Part shown: in pieces, positions 1 to 6,884 of the stretch | Layout: each line of letters starts with the position of its first letter | Numbering within the stretch: the stretch's first letter is position 1 | NCBI GenBank assembly: GCA_003220195.1 | Contig: QHRT01000049.1 | Span: 1 to 10,117 of the forward strand | Direction of reading: 5' to 3' | DNA length: 10,117 nt | Origin: Candidatus Rokuibacteriota bacterium | GTDB lineage: Bacteria; Methylomirabilota; Methylomirabilia; Rokubacteriales; CSP1-6 | Program-made: the position numbers and the translations under genes | Notes under the pieces: generated by a model | What the model was told of the DNA's origin: nothing | The model's database searches: none | The model's input: the letters and a program-made list of their open reading frames with translations, nothing else

Positions 1-400
1 CGCCGGCAGGAGCGCCTGGTTCGCGAGAAGGCGCAGGAGCTGATGGAATTTCTCGGCCTCGCGGACGTCCAGCGCCAGGCCGCCGGCAACTTGCCGCTCG
101 GCTCGCAGAAGCGTCTCGAGCTCGCGCGCGCCCTCGCGCTCGAGCCGACGCTCCTGCTCCTGGACGAGCCGGCGTCGGGACTGAACACGTCGGACACGCA
201 GGTGCTCGCCGAGCTCTTGCTCAAGATCCGCGAGCACTTCAAGCTGACGATCCTGCTGGTCGAGCACGACATGGGCCTGGTGATGAACGTGAGCGACGTG
301 ATCACCGTGCTCAACTTCGGGCGCAAGATCGCCGAGGGGACGCCGCGCGACGTGCAGGGGGACCCGGAGGTCATCAAGGCCTACCTGGGCGAGACCGTCG

Positions 401-417
<17 letters not shown>
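1..417 (+). CDS. livG: LivG-like ABC transporter ATP-binding protein, 3' part
   Basis: This is the C-terminal 138 residues of a cytoplasmic ATPase that powers branched-chain amino acid/amide-type (HAAT) uptake; the Walker A half lies left of the window. The frame is open from base 1, so the ATG at 43 is an internal Met, not the start. Visible parts are an ABC signature of variant form (NLPLGSQKRLELARAL, residues about 31-46), Walker B with catalytic Glu (LLLLDEPASGL), the H-loop histidine in LLVEHDM, and the LivG-type C-terminal tail (GRKIAEGTPRDVQGDPEVIKAYLGE region) that ends most members of the family. The stop overlaps the next gene by 17 nt, which points to coupled translation with livF. 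The family assignment is firm; the transported substrate cannot be read from the ATPase. Confidence 0.93.
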
Positions 418-1144
<727 letters not shown>

Positions 1145-1160
1145 CGTTCCTCGCAGCCGG

Positions 1161-1167
1161 AAGGAGG
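1161..1167 (+). promoter_or_regulatory. Strong ribosome binding site of the substrate-binding protein
   Basis: AAGGAGG stands 6 nt before the ATG at 1174 and is the strongest Shine-Dalgarno in the operon. The genes on either side have weak sites. This fits the need for more binding protein than permease or ATPase, which is an inference. Confidence 0.85.
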
Positions 1168-1173
1168 CGTCAC

Positions 1174-2370
1174 ATGTCACGTCGTGTCGACATTCTCCCC
1201 GTCCTCGCGATTCTCGTGGGAGTCCTGGTCCTGGGCCTGAGCGCCGTGACGCTCGCGGATGACGGCATCACCGACAAGGAAGTGACCGTCGGCGCGGGCC
1301 TCGATCTCACCGGCGCCGTGGCGAACCGGGGCGTGAACATCAAGGCCGGCATGGAAGCGGTCTTCAATCGCGTGAACGAGGCCGGCGGCATCCACGGCCG
1401 GAAGATCAAGCTCGTCGCGTACGACCACGTGTATCAGCCGCCGAAGGCCGTCATCAACGCCAAGCGCCTCGTCGAACGCGACAAGATCTTCGTGATGATG
1501 GGCCACCTCGGGACGCCGACGACCAAAGCGATCATGGATTATCTCGGGGAGAAGCATGTGCCGAATATCTTCCCGGCCACGCTGGCGAGTATCTGGACGA
1601 ACTCGGGGAAGTGGCACATCGGCGATCTGGCGACCTTCGCCGACCAGACGGGGTTGATCGTCGATTACCTGGTGAAAGAGCGCAAGTTCAAGAGGATCGC
1701 CAGCTTCTACCAGGACGACGAGTATGGGCTCGATGGACACCAGGCGGGGAAGGCGCGCCTGAAGCATCAGTATGACCGCGCCTACGCGGTGGAAGTCGAC
1801 TACAAGCGAGCGGACATCGACTTCAGCTCCCAGGCGGCGAAGCTCAAGGAGTCCGGAGCCGACGCCGTCATCCTGCAAGCGGTATATCGTGAGCCGCCCC
1901 GGCTGGCGGAGCAATGCCATGCGATCGGATACCACCCCCTGTTCATCGGCGTCTCGGCCATCGTGCTGGACAAGACGATCGAGCTGGGAGGCAAGCACGT
2001 CGAGGGGATGATGGGCGTGGAGGTTTATCCGCTGCCCACGGATCCTGGAGCCTTCCTGGATCTCTATCGTGCCGATATGAAGAAGTACTTTCCCCACCTG
2101 GCCCTGGATACCACCAACCTCTACGGGTATCAGAAGGCCGCCCTCTTCGTGGAGGGGATGCAGCGCGCCGGAAAGAACCTCACGCGGGACTCACTGCTCA
2201 AGGCCATCGAGTCCATCAAAGACTGGGATCCCGGCTGGGGCCTCAAGTACAGCTACGGCGGCGACAACCGCCGGGTGATGAGCCGGGCGGCCCGCCTCGT
2301 CAGCGTGAAGGACGGCAAATGGACCAAAGCGAGTGAGTGGATGGAGCTGCAGGAAACCGGGCGGAAATAG
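1174..2370 (+). CDS. Branched-chain amino acid-type ABC transporter substrate-binding protein
   Basis: Secreted binding protein (Peripla_BP_6 / Leu-Ile-Val-binding type, 398 residues) that captures solute and delivers it to LivHM. Residues 1-28 form a signal peptide: Arg-rich start (MSRR), a long hydrophobic core, and likely cleavage after TLA28 before DDGITDKEV. The mature protein opens with the family hallmarks VTVGAGLDLTGAVANRG and NEAGGIHGRKIKLVAYD, followed by the two-lobe fold (FQDDEYGLDG-like hinge region at SFYQDDEYGLDG; LKESGADAVIL in lobe 2). No N-terminal lipobox Cys is seen, so it is probably soluble in the periplasm. A strong AAGGAGG at 1161-1167, 6 nt before the ATG, fixes the start. 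It lies between livF and livH, 29 nt after livF. The ligand may be an amino acid, amide, urea-like or aromatic compound; the sequence does not settle it. Confidence 0.93.
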   Translation: MSRRVDILPVLAILVGVLVLGLSAVTLADDGITDKEVTVGAGLDLTGAVANRGVNIKAGMEAVFNRVNEAGGIHGRKIKLVAYDHVYQPPKAVINAKRLVERDKIFVMMGHLGTPTTKAIMDYLGEKHVPNIFPATLASIWTNSGKWHIGDLATFADQTGLIVDYLVKERKFKRIASFYQDDEYGLDGHQAGKARLKHQYDRAYAVEVDYKRADIDFSSQAAKLKESGADAVILQAVYREPPRLAEQCHAIGYHPLFIGVSAIVLDKTIELGGKHVEGMMGVEVYPLPTDPGAFLDLYRADMKKYFPHLALDTTNLYGYQKAALFVEGMQRAGKNLTRDSLLKAIESIKDWDPGWGLKYSYGGDNRRVMSRAARLVSVKDGKWTKASEWMELQETGRK

Positions 2371-2380
2371 TCAGGGCGGT

Positions 2381-3256
2381 ATGGTCGAGATCCTGACCAG
2401 CCAGGTCGTCAGCGGGCTCGCGACCGGGTGCGTGTATGCGCTGATCGCGCTCGGGTTCGTCTTGATCTTCAAGGCGACCGACGTGGTGAACTTCGCGCAG
2501 GGCGAGTTCGTCATGGCGAGCGGGTTCATCAGCTACACCCTCTTGATCCGGTTCGGGCTCTCGTACTGGGTGGTCCTGCTCGTCACGATCGTCGTGTCCG
2601 GCGTGATGGGCGTCATTCTCGAGAGGGTCGTCGTCCGCCCCATCATGGACGCGCCGATCTTCAGTATCGTGATCGCGACCATCGGCGCCTCGACGGTGTT
2701 GCGCTCGTCGGCCGGCATCGTCTACGGCTACGACGTGCTTCCGCTGCCCACGATCTTCTCGAAGGACCCGATCCGGATGGGTGTCCTGAGCTTCACGGTG
2801 ATGGATGCCGGGGTCATCGGCTCCTCGCTCGTCATCATGATGGCGCTCTATCTCTTCTTCACGCGCACGAAGACGGGCATGGCGATGCGCGCCACCGCGC
2901 AGAGTCAGACCGCGGCGCGGCTGATGGGCGTGAGCGTCAAGGGGATCTTCTCGCTGACCTGGGCGATCAGCGCCGCCATCGGTGGTGTCGCCGGCGTCCT
3001 GATCGCCCCGATCATCTATCTCGATCCGAACCTCGGCGTCATCGGCGTGAAGGCGTTCGCCGGTGCGATCCTGGGCGGGTTCGGAAGCATTCCGGGCGCG
3101 ATCGTCGGCGGCATGCTGCTCGGCATCCTCGAGAACCTTTCGGGGTATTTCTTCAACGCCGGCATCAAGCAGGTCTCCACCTACATCCTCTTGATCGTCG
3201 TGCTGGTGGTGAGGCCGAGCGGGCTGTTCGGCGCCGTCGCGGTCAAGAGGGTGTGA
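2381..3256 (+). CDS. livH: LivH-like ABC transporter permease
   Basis: Inner-membrane permease of the HAAT importer (BPD_transp_2 family), 291 residues, the normal LivH length. Chosen start is ATG at 2381, giving MVEILTSQVVSGLATGCVYAL, the usual LivH N-terminus; the GTG at 2333 would add 16 unrelated residues inside the previous gene. AGGG (2373-2376) lies 4 nt upstream. Hydrophobic segments run through the protein; recognisable motifs are VNFAQGEFVMASGF (36-49), RPIMDAPIFSIVIATIG (86-102), and the cytoplasmic loop that docks on the ATPase, RATAQSQTAARLMGVSV (170-186). The closing GGFGSIPGAIVGGMLLGILE (232-251) and RPSGLFG (278-284) are classic. It starts 10 nt after the binding protein and stops 4 nt before livM. 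Confidence 0.95.
   Translation: MVEILTSQVVSGLATGCVYALIALGFVLIFKATDVVNFAQGEFVMASGFISYTLLIRFGLSYWVVLLVTIVVSGVMGVILERVVVRPIMDAPIFSIVIATIGASTVLRSSAGIVYGYDVLPLPTIFSKDPIRMGVLSFTVMDAGVIGSSLVIMMALYLFFTRTKTGMAMRATAQSQTAARLMGVSVKGIFSLTWAISAAIGGVAGVLIAPIIYLDPNLGVIGVKAFAGAILGGFGSIPGAIVGGMLLGILENLSGYFFNAGIKQVSTYILLIVVLVVRPSGLFGAVAVKRV
3246..3251 (+). promoter_or_regulatory. Ribosome binding site supporting the TTG start of livM
   Basis: AGAGGG overlaps the last codons of livH and lies 9 nt before TTG 3261. A second purine run (GAAGGG, 3255-3260) abuts the TTG and is too close to serve. The site decides between the TTG and no start at all in this region. Confidence 0.6.
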
Positions 3257-3260
3257 AGGG

Positions 3261-4247
3261 TTGGCGCCGAGGACGGCCGAGCGGCTCAGGGTCTCGTTCG
3301 TCGTCGCGGCGGCGGTCGTCGCGCTCGCGCTGCCCAACTTCGCCGACGACTACATCCGCCACGTCGCGGCGCGCCTCTTCGTCTACGCGCTGGTGGCGCT
3401 CGGCCTGAATCTCCTGACCGGTTTCGCCGGACAGGTCTCGCTCGGGCACGCCGCGTTCTTCGCCATCGGCGCCTACACCGCGGCCGCGCTCGCGGAACGC
3501 TGGCAGTGGCCGTCCGCGCTGTGCGTGCTCGCGGCCGCCTTCTTCACCGGAGTCGTCGGCTACCTCCTCGGGCTTCCGTGTCTGCGCCTGAGCGGCCTCT
3601 ACCTCGCGATGGCGACGCTCGGCTTCACGTTCATCGTGCAGGAGATGCTGCTGCAGCTGGCGGTCATCACCCACGGCTCGGAGGGGATGCGCGTCAAGCC
3701 GGCCGCGGTGCTGGGGTTCACGTTCGATTCTGATTACCGGAAGTACTACCTCTTGCTCGGCGTCACGGTCGTGATGCTGCTCTTCGCGCGGAACCTCGTG
3801 CGCGGGCGCACCGGCCGCGCCTTCCTCGCCATTCGCGAGAACGAGCGAGCCGCCGAAGCGATGGGCGTGCATCTCGCGCAGTACAAGACCATCGCCTTCG
3901 CGATCAGCGCGCTCTACACCGGTCTCGCCGGCGCGCTGAGCGCGTTCCTCGTCGGCTTTCTCGATCCCCAGGAGTTCAGCTTCTTTCTCTCGATCCAGTT
4001 CATCACCATCATCATCCTCGGCGGTCTCGCATCACTCCTCGGCTCCCTGCTCGGCGCGGCGTTTCTCGTCATCTTGCCGGAACTGCTCGCCGGCCTGGAC
4101 GTCTGGCAGGCGCTGGTCTACGGCCTGATCATGGTGGTGACGATCATCTTCATGCCGTTCGGCCTCTCCGGCGCGATCCGTCGCTACCGCTATCGCTGGT
4201 TCGGGATCGGCGTGGAGCCGGTCATCCCGCGACGCCTGGGGCATTGA
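3261..4247 (+). CDS. livM: LivM-like ABC transporter permease
   Basis: Second permease subunit, partner of LivH in the membrane, 328 residues. The hallmark LTGFAGQVSLGHAAFFAIGAY (52-72), the ATPase-contact loop AIRENERAAEAMGVHLAQYK (190-209), and the C-terminal GGLASLLGSLLGAAFLVILPE (254-274) and MPFGLSGAI (298-306) segments are all present. A hydrophobic N-terminal helix (about 11-26) precedes them. The start is TTG at 3261: no ATG or GTG lies in frame near the N-terminus, and AGAGGG (3246-3251), inside the end of livH, sits 9 nt upstream. The last 20 residues carry Arg-rich cytoplasmic sequence (RRYRYRW), longer than minimal LivM but ordinary for the family. Ends 10 nt before the dehydrogenase gene. 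Confidence 0.94.
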   Translation: MAPRTAERLRVSFVVAAAVVALALPNFADDYIRHVAARLFVYALVALGLNLLTGFAGQVSLGHAAFFAIGAYTAAALAERWQWPSALCVLAAAFFTGVVGYLLGLPCLRLSGLYLAMATLGFTFIVQEMLLQLAVITHGSEGMRVKPAAVLGFTFDSDYRKYYLLLGVTVVMLLFARNLVRGRTGRAFLAIRENERAAEAMGVHLAQYKTIAFAISALYTGLAGALSAFLVGFLDPQEFSFFLSIQFITIIILGGLASLLGSLLGAAFLVILPELLAGLDVWQALVYGLIMVVTIIFMPFGLSGAIRRYRYRWFGIGVEPVIPRRLGH

Positions 4248-4257
4248 AGGGAGACAC

Positions 4258-5169
4258 ATGCCGGACAAAGCGAAGGTCGGGTTCATCGGCCTCGGAAACA
4301 TGGGACAGCCGATCGCGGGGTTCATTCTCGAAGCGGGCTTCCCGCTTATCGTCCACGACGTGCGACGTGAGGCCGCGGCGCCGCTGCTCGCCCGTGGAGC
4401 GCGCGCGGTCGACTCGCCAGGGGAGGTCGCGGCGGAGTCCGACGTGATCTGCGTCTGCGTACCGGGACCGCCGGAGATGGAAAAGGTCATGCTCGCGCCG
4501 GACGGCATCGTGGAACGCGTGAAGCGCGACACCGTGTGCATCGATCACACGACCAACGCCCCCGGCGTCGTGCAGCGCGTTGGCTCCTTGCTGACGGCAC
4601 GCGGCGCACACCTGCTCGACGCGCCGCTCGACGGTGGCCGCGAGGGCGCGCTCGACGGTCAGGTCACGTTGTTCGTCGGCGGCGACGAGGCCGTGCTGCG
4701 CCGGGTGAAGCCCGTCCTCGACACCTTCTCGAAGAGCGTGGTGTGGGTCGGCGAGCTGGGCGCCGGGTCGGTGACGAAGCTCGTCCACAATGCCCTGGCG
4801 ATGAGCATCGACCTGCTTCTGACGGAGTGTCTGACGCTCGGAGCCAAAGCAGGCGTCGCCGTGCCGCGGCTCGTGGAGGCGTTCCGCGAGGGATGCATCG
4901 TCAGCAACAACATGACGTTCACCAAGCGCATGCCCTCCACGCTCTTCCGCGGCGACTTCGCCGCGCGGTTCGCGCTCAAGCTCGCGTACAAGGATTTCCG
5001 CCTGGCGAGTGATCTCGCGGCTAAGCACGGGGTTCCGACGCGGCTCCTCGATCTCTGCGAGCTCGAGCTCCTGGAAGCCATGAACCGCGGCTGGGGTGAT
5101 CAGGATCGAACGAAGGCGTCGACGCTGCAGGAGGAGCGGGCGGGCGTCACCCTACGCCTCCCGAAGTGA
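4258..5169 (+). CDS. NAD(P)-dependent oxidoreductase, 3-hydroxyisobutyrate dehydrogenase family
   Basis: Predicted cytoplasmic beta-hydroxyacid dehydrogenase of 303 residues. The N-terminal Rossmann domain starts with GLGNMG (11-16) and is followed by a beta strand ending in HD (33-34), whose Asp-Val-Arg-Arg context (VHDVRRE) leaves NAD versus NADP open. The substrate-loop motif is DAPLDGGREGA (121-131), where most relatives have DAPVSGG. The catalytic lysine is K174 in GAGSVTKLVHNAL with N178 nearby, and the C-terminal helical domain has KLAYKDFRLA (241-250). AGGGAG (4248-4253) lies 4 nt before the ATG. It is the last gene of the transporter operon, 10 nt after livM, so it may process the imported solute. 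Relatives include 3-hydroxyisobutyrate dehydrogenase (valine catabolism), tartronate semialdehyde reductase and gamma-hydroxybutyrate-type enzymes; which reaction applies is not visible. Confidence 0.9.
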   Translation: MPDKAKVGFIGLGNMGQPIAGFILEAGFPLIVHDVRREAAAPLLARGARAVDSPGEVAAESDVICVCVPGPPEMEKVMLAPDGIVERVKRDTVCIDHTTNAPGVVQRVGSLLTARGAHLLDAPLDGGREGALDGQVTLFVGGDEAVLRRVKPVLDTFSKSVVWVGELGAGSVTKLVHNALAMSIDLLLTECLTLGAKAGVAVPRLVEAFREGCIVSNNMTFTKRMPSTLFRGDFAARFALKLAYKDFRLASDLAAKHGVPTRLLDLCELELLEAMNRGWGDQDRTKASTLQEERAGVTLRLPK

Positions 5170-5178
5170 CGGCTGCGC
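5170..5178. other. Convergent 9-nt junction between the two operons
   Basis: The dehydrogenase stop (TGA 5167-5169) faces the stop of the binding-protein remnant (TAA 5179-5181, minus strand). No inverted repeat with a T-run is visible on either strand here, so transcription may run into the opposing genes or end by a Rho-like mechanism. Confidence 0.6.
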
Positions 5179-5264
5179 TTACTGGATCACGTGGCTCGCC
5201 TGTAACAGGACCGAGTTCGGAATGCTGAGGCCGAGGGCGCCGGCCGTCTTCAGATTGACCACCA

Positions 5265-5270
5265 ATCGAA
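5265..5270 (-). other. Frameshift site near the 3' end of the binding-protein remnant
   Basis: On the minus strand the reading changes from PPTKF to LVVNLKTAG across AAGTTCGATTGG. Adding one base here would restore a continuous family-like C-terminus of about 28 more residues ending at 5179. There is no long homopolymer and no obvious slippery heptamer, so programmed frameshifting is not supported. Confidence 0.75.
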
Positions 5271-5793
5271 CTTCGTGGGCGGCTCCATCGGTAGCACGGC
5301 CGGACTGGCGCCTTTCAGGATCTTGTCCACGTGATTCGCCGCTCGCCGGTATGAATCGACGAGATCCAGACCGAGCGACAGCAGGCCGCCGGCTTCGGGA
5401 AATTCCTTGATGTCCATCATGGTGGGCATGCGGTGCTTGAGCGCGAGATCTGCCACCATTCTGGGCCGGTTGCTGACCAGAGGATCGCCCGGGAGGATCA
5501 GCGCCCCCGCACGCTCCCTCACCGCCGCTGCGAAGGCCCCTTCGAAGCCCTCGGGAGCGCGCACTTCCACCCGCTGAAGCGTGAGGCGCAGCGTCTGGGC
5601 CGCCGCCTCGAGCTCCTTCAAGATTGGACCGTAGGCAGGATTGGGCGGATTCCGGAAGACCGCCACGCGAGCGAGGCCCGGGACGATTCTCTTGAGCAGC
5701 TCGAGTCGCTTCCCACCGAGCGGCGCCGTCATGGTGACCGGGCGAAGGGGGAACAGGCTGAGCCCGACGACGCCTATCGTGCGCAGCAGGAAA

Positions 5794-5813
5794 CGACGAC
5801 GACTGCGACGACG
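5794..5813. repeat. Short CGA/CGT-rich triplet run
   Basis: CGA triplets on the plus strand, interrupted by a CTG, encode the Arg-rich segment RRRSRRR of the minus-strand remnant. It is a small low-complexity patch just inside the remnant's N-terminus, a place where slippage could occur. Confidence 0.5.
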
Positions 5814-5896
5814 CCCCGCCGTCCGCTCCTCCACTGTCGCCGCCATCGCTCCCGCGCCCGTTGCCGCTCGACTAATCGTGGTGACCGTAATGTGCG

Positions 5897-6868
5897 CTAC
5901 TCGATGATCGAATCCGCGCGCAGCAGCAGCGACGGCGGAGTCGTGAGCTTCAGCGCCTTCGCGGTCTTCAGATTGATCGCCAGCTCGAAGTTCCTGGGTT
6001 GCTCCACCGGGAGGTCGGCCGGCTTCGCGCCCTTCAGGACCTTGTCGGTGTAGCGCGCCGCGTGGCGCCACATATCCCCGAAGTTCACGCCGTACGACAT
6101 CAGGCCGCCCGCCTCCACGTAGTCGGGAAACGCGAAGCTGGTCGGCAGGCGGTTCTTCAGGGCCAGCTGTGTGATCTCGCTACGCCCCCGATAGATCGAC
6201 GCCGCCTCCAGCACCAGCAGCGCCTCGGCGCCGGACCGAGAGATGGTCCGGAACGCGCTCTCGAAATCGTACGGAGGGTTCCGGAGCTGGAGAGTCTGGA
6301 GCTTCACCCCCACCGACCGGTTGGCCGCTTCGAGCGCGCTCAACTGGTCGACGGTCTCGGAGTCGGAGAAGACGGCGACGCGGCTCACCGTGGGCAGCAT
6401 CTCCCTGAACAGCTCGAACCGCTTCGAGGTCAGCTCGTGGTGCTGGAAGACGAGCCCGGTGATGTTCCCGCCCGGGCGCGCGAGGCTCCCGATGTACCCG
6501 AGCTTCACCGGGTCGAAGTTGACGGCCAGCATGACGACGGGAATGGTCCTGCTCGCCTTCTTGACGGCCAGCGTTGCCGGGTCGGTCGCGGTCACGACCA
6601 CGTCCACGGGGAGACGCACCAAGTCGAGCGCCAGGCCCGGAAGCCGGTCGAAGTGTCCCTCCGCGTTCCGGAAGTCGATCGCGACGTTCTGGCCCTCGAC
6701 GTAGCCGAGGTTGCGGAGTTCCCGCTCGAACGCCTGGAAGTTCGGCGCGGACCGGGGATTGCCGCTCGACAGCAGGCCGATCCGGGGAACGCGTGGGGGC
6801 TGGGCCCACGTCGTCGCGGGCGCCAGTACTCCCAGCGCGAGGCCCAGCGCGATCCAGGACGCGTTGAT
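5897..6868 (-). CDS. ABC_sub_bind (PF04392) family substrate-binding protein; no canonical start codon
   Basis: Predicted periplasmic binding protein of the TrpX-like/ABC_sub_bind family; solute unknown. Read from ATC 6868 it is 323 residues, the usual family length. It has a hydrophobic signal segment (SWIALGLALGVLAPATTWAQ, likely cut after TWA), then PRVPRIGLLSSGNPRSAPNF, NLGYVEGQNVAIDFRNAEGH, LPVDVVVTATDPATLAVKKA, RPGGNITGLVFQHHELTSKR, YVEAGGLMSYGVNFGDMWRH, VLKGAKPADLPVEQP and the terminal LTTPPSLLLRADSIIE. The frame is open back to a TGA at 6914-6916, but no ATG, GTG or TTG occurs in it before TTG 6622, which would lose the signal peptide and about 80 residues. I placed the start at ATC because GAAAGG (6876-6881) is 7 nt upstream; however the basic residues expected ahead of the hydrophobic core (RAKGRR) lie just upstream of it. 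The gene starts 16 nt after the amidohydrolase stop, so co-transcription is likely. No permease or ATPase of its own lies next to it. Confidence 0.82.
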   Translation of the reverse strand: MNASWIALGLALGVLAPATTWAQPPRVPRIGLLSSGNPRSAPNFQAFERELRNLGYVEGQNVAIDFRNAEGHFDRLPGLALDLVRLPVDVVVTATDPATLAVKKASRTIPVVMLAVNFDPVKLGYIGSLARPGGNITGLVFQHHELTSKRFELFREMLPTVSRVAVFSDSETVDQLSALEAANRSVGVKLQTLQLRNPPYDFESAFRTISRSGAEALLVLEAASIYRGRSEITQLALKNRLPTSFAFPDYVEAGGLMSYGVNFGDMWRHAARYTDKVLKGAKPADLPVEQPRNFELAINLKTAKALKLTTPPSLLLRADSIIE

Positions 6869-6875
6869 GCGGCGG

Positions 6876-6881
6876 CCTTTC
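6876..6881 (-). promoter_or_regulatory. Possible ribosome binding site before the ATC start candidate
   Basis: GAAAGG on the minus strand lies 7 nt before ATC 6868 and just after the amidohydrolase stop (TAG 6885-6887). It is the only Shine-Dalgarno-like run in this gap, and it is the reason for preferring ATC, or a mutated ATG at that spot, over internal TTG 6622. Confidence 0.4.
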
Positions 6882-6884
6882 GCC

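Larger units (their letters stand above)
5179..5846 (-). pseudogene. Decayed ABC_sub_bind (PF04392) substrate-binding protein: internal deletion plus frameshift
   Basis: Remnant of a periplasmic binding protein of the ABC_sub_bind/TrpX-like family, normally about 320-330 residues. From ATG 5846 it has an Arg-rich, signal-like N-terminus (GRRRSRRRFLLRTIGVVGLS), then passes directly to TAPLGGKRLELLKRIVPG, which in intact relatives lies about 140 residues in, after RPGGNITGL. The N-terminal binding lobe is therefore missing. The rest follows the family: RVAVFRNPPNPAYG, GALILPGDPL, ADLALKHRMPTM, EFPEAGGLLS and YRRAANHVDKILKGASPAVLP. After PTKF (about 5265-5270) one base is missing: the frame reaches TGA at 5250-5252, whereas the next frame resumes the family ending as LVVNLKTAGALGLSIPNSVL and stops at TAA 5179-5181. 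It lies 50 nt downstream of an intact-length paralogue. Read as a pseudogene; the frameshift alone could be a sequencing error, the deletion less likely so. Confidence 0.8.

Noticed and set aside
1177..2097. 306-codon minus-strand frame opposite the substrate-binding protein
   Set aside because: No motifs and antisense to a gene with a signal peptide, strong ribosome site and family match.
2300..3337. 345-codon open frame on the minus strand opposite livH
   Set aside because: The product is rich in His, Asp, Arg and Glu with no domain, the usual antisense shadow of a hydrophobic GC-rich gene; livH on the plus strand has clear family motifs.
5265..5270. Programmed ribosomal frameshift in the binding-protein remnant
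   Set aside because: No slippery heptamer or following stem-loop is seen, and the copy also carries a large deletion, so plain decay or a read error explains it better.
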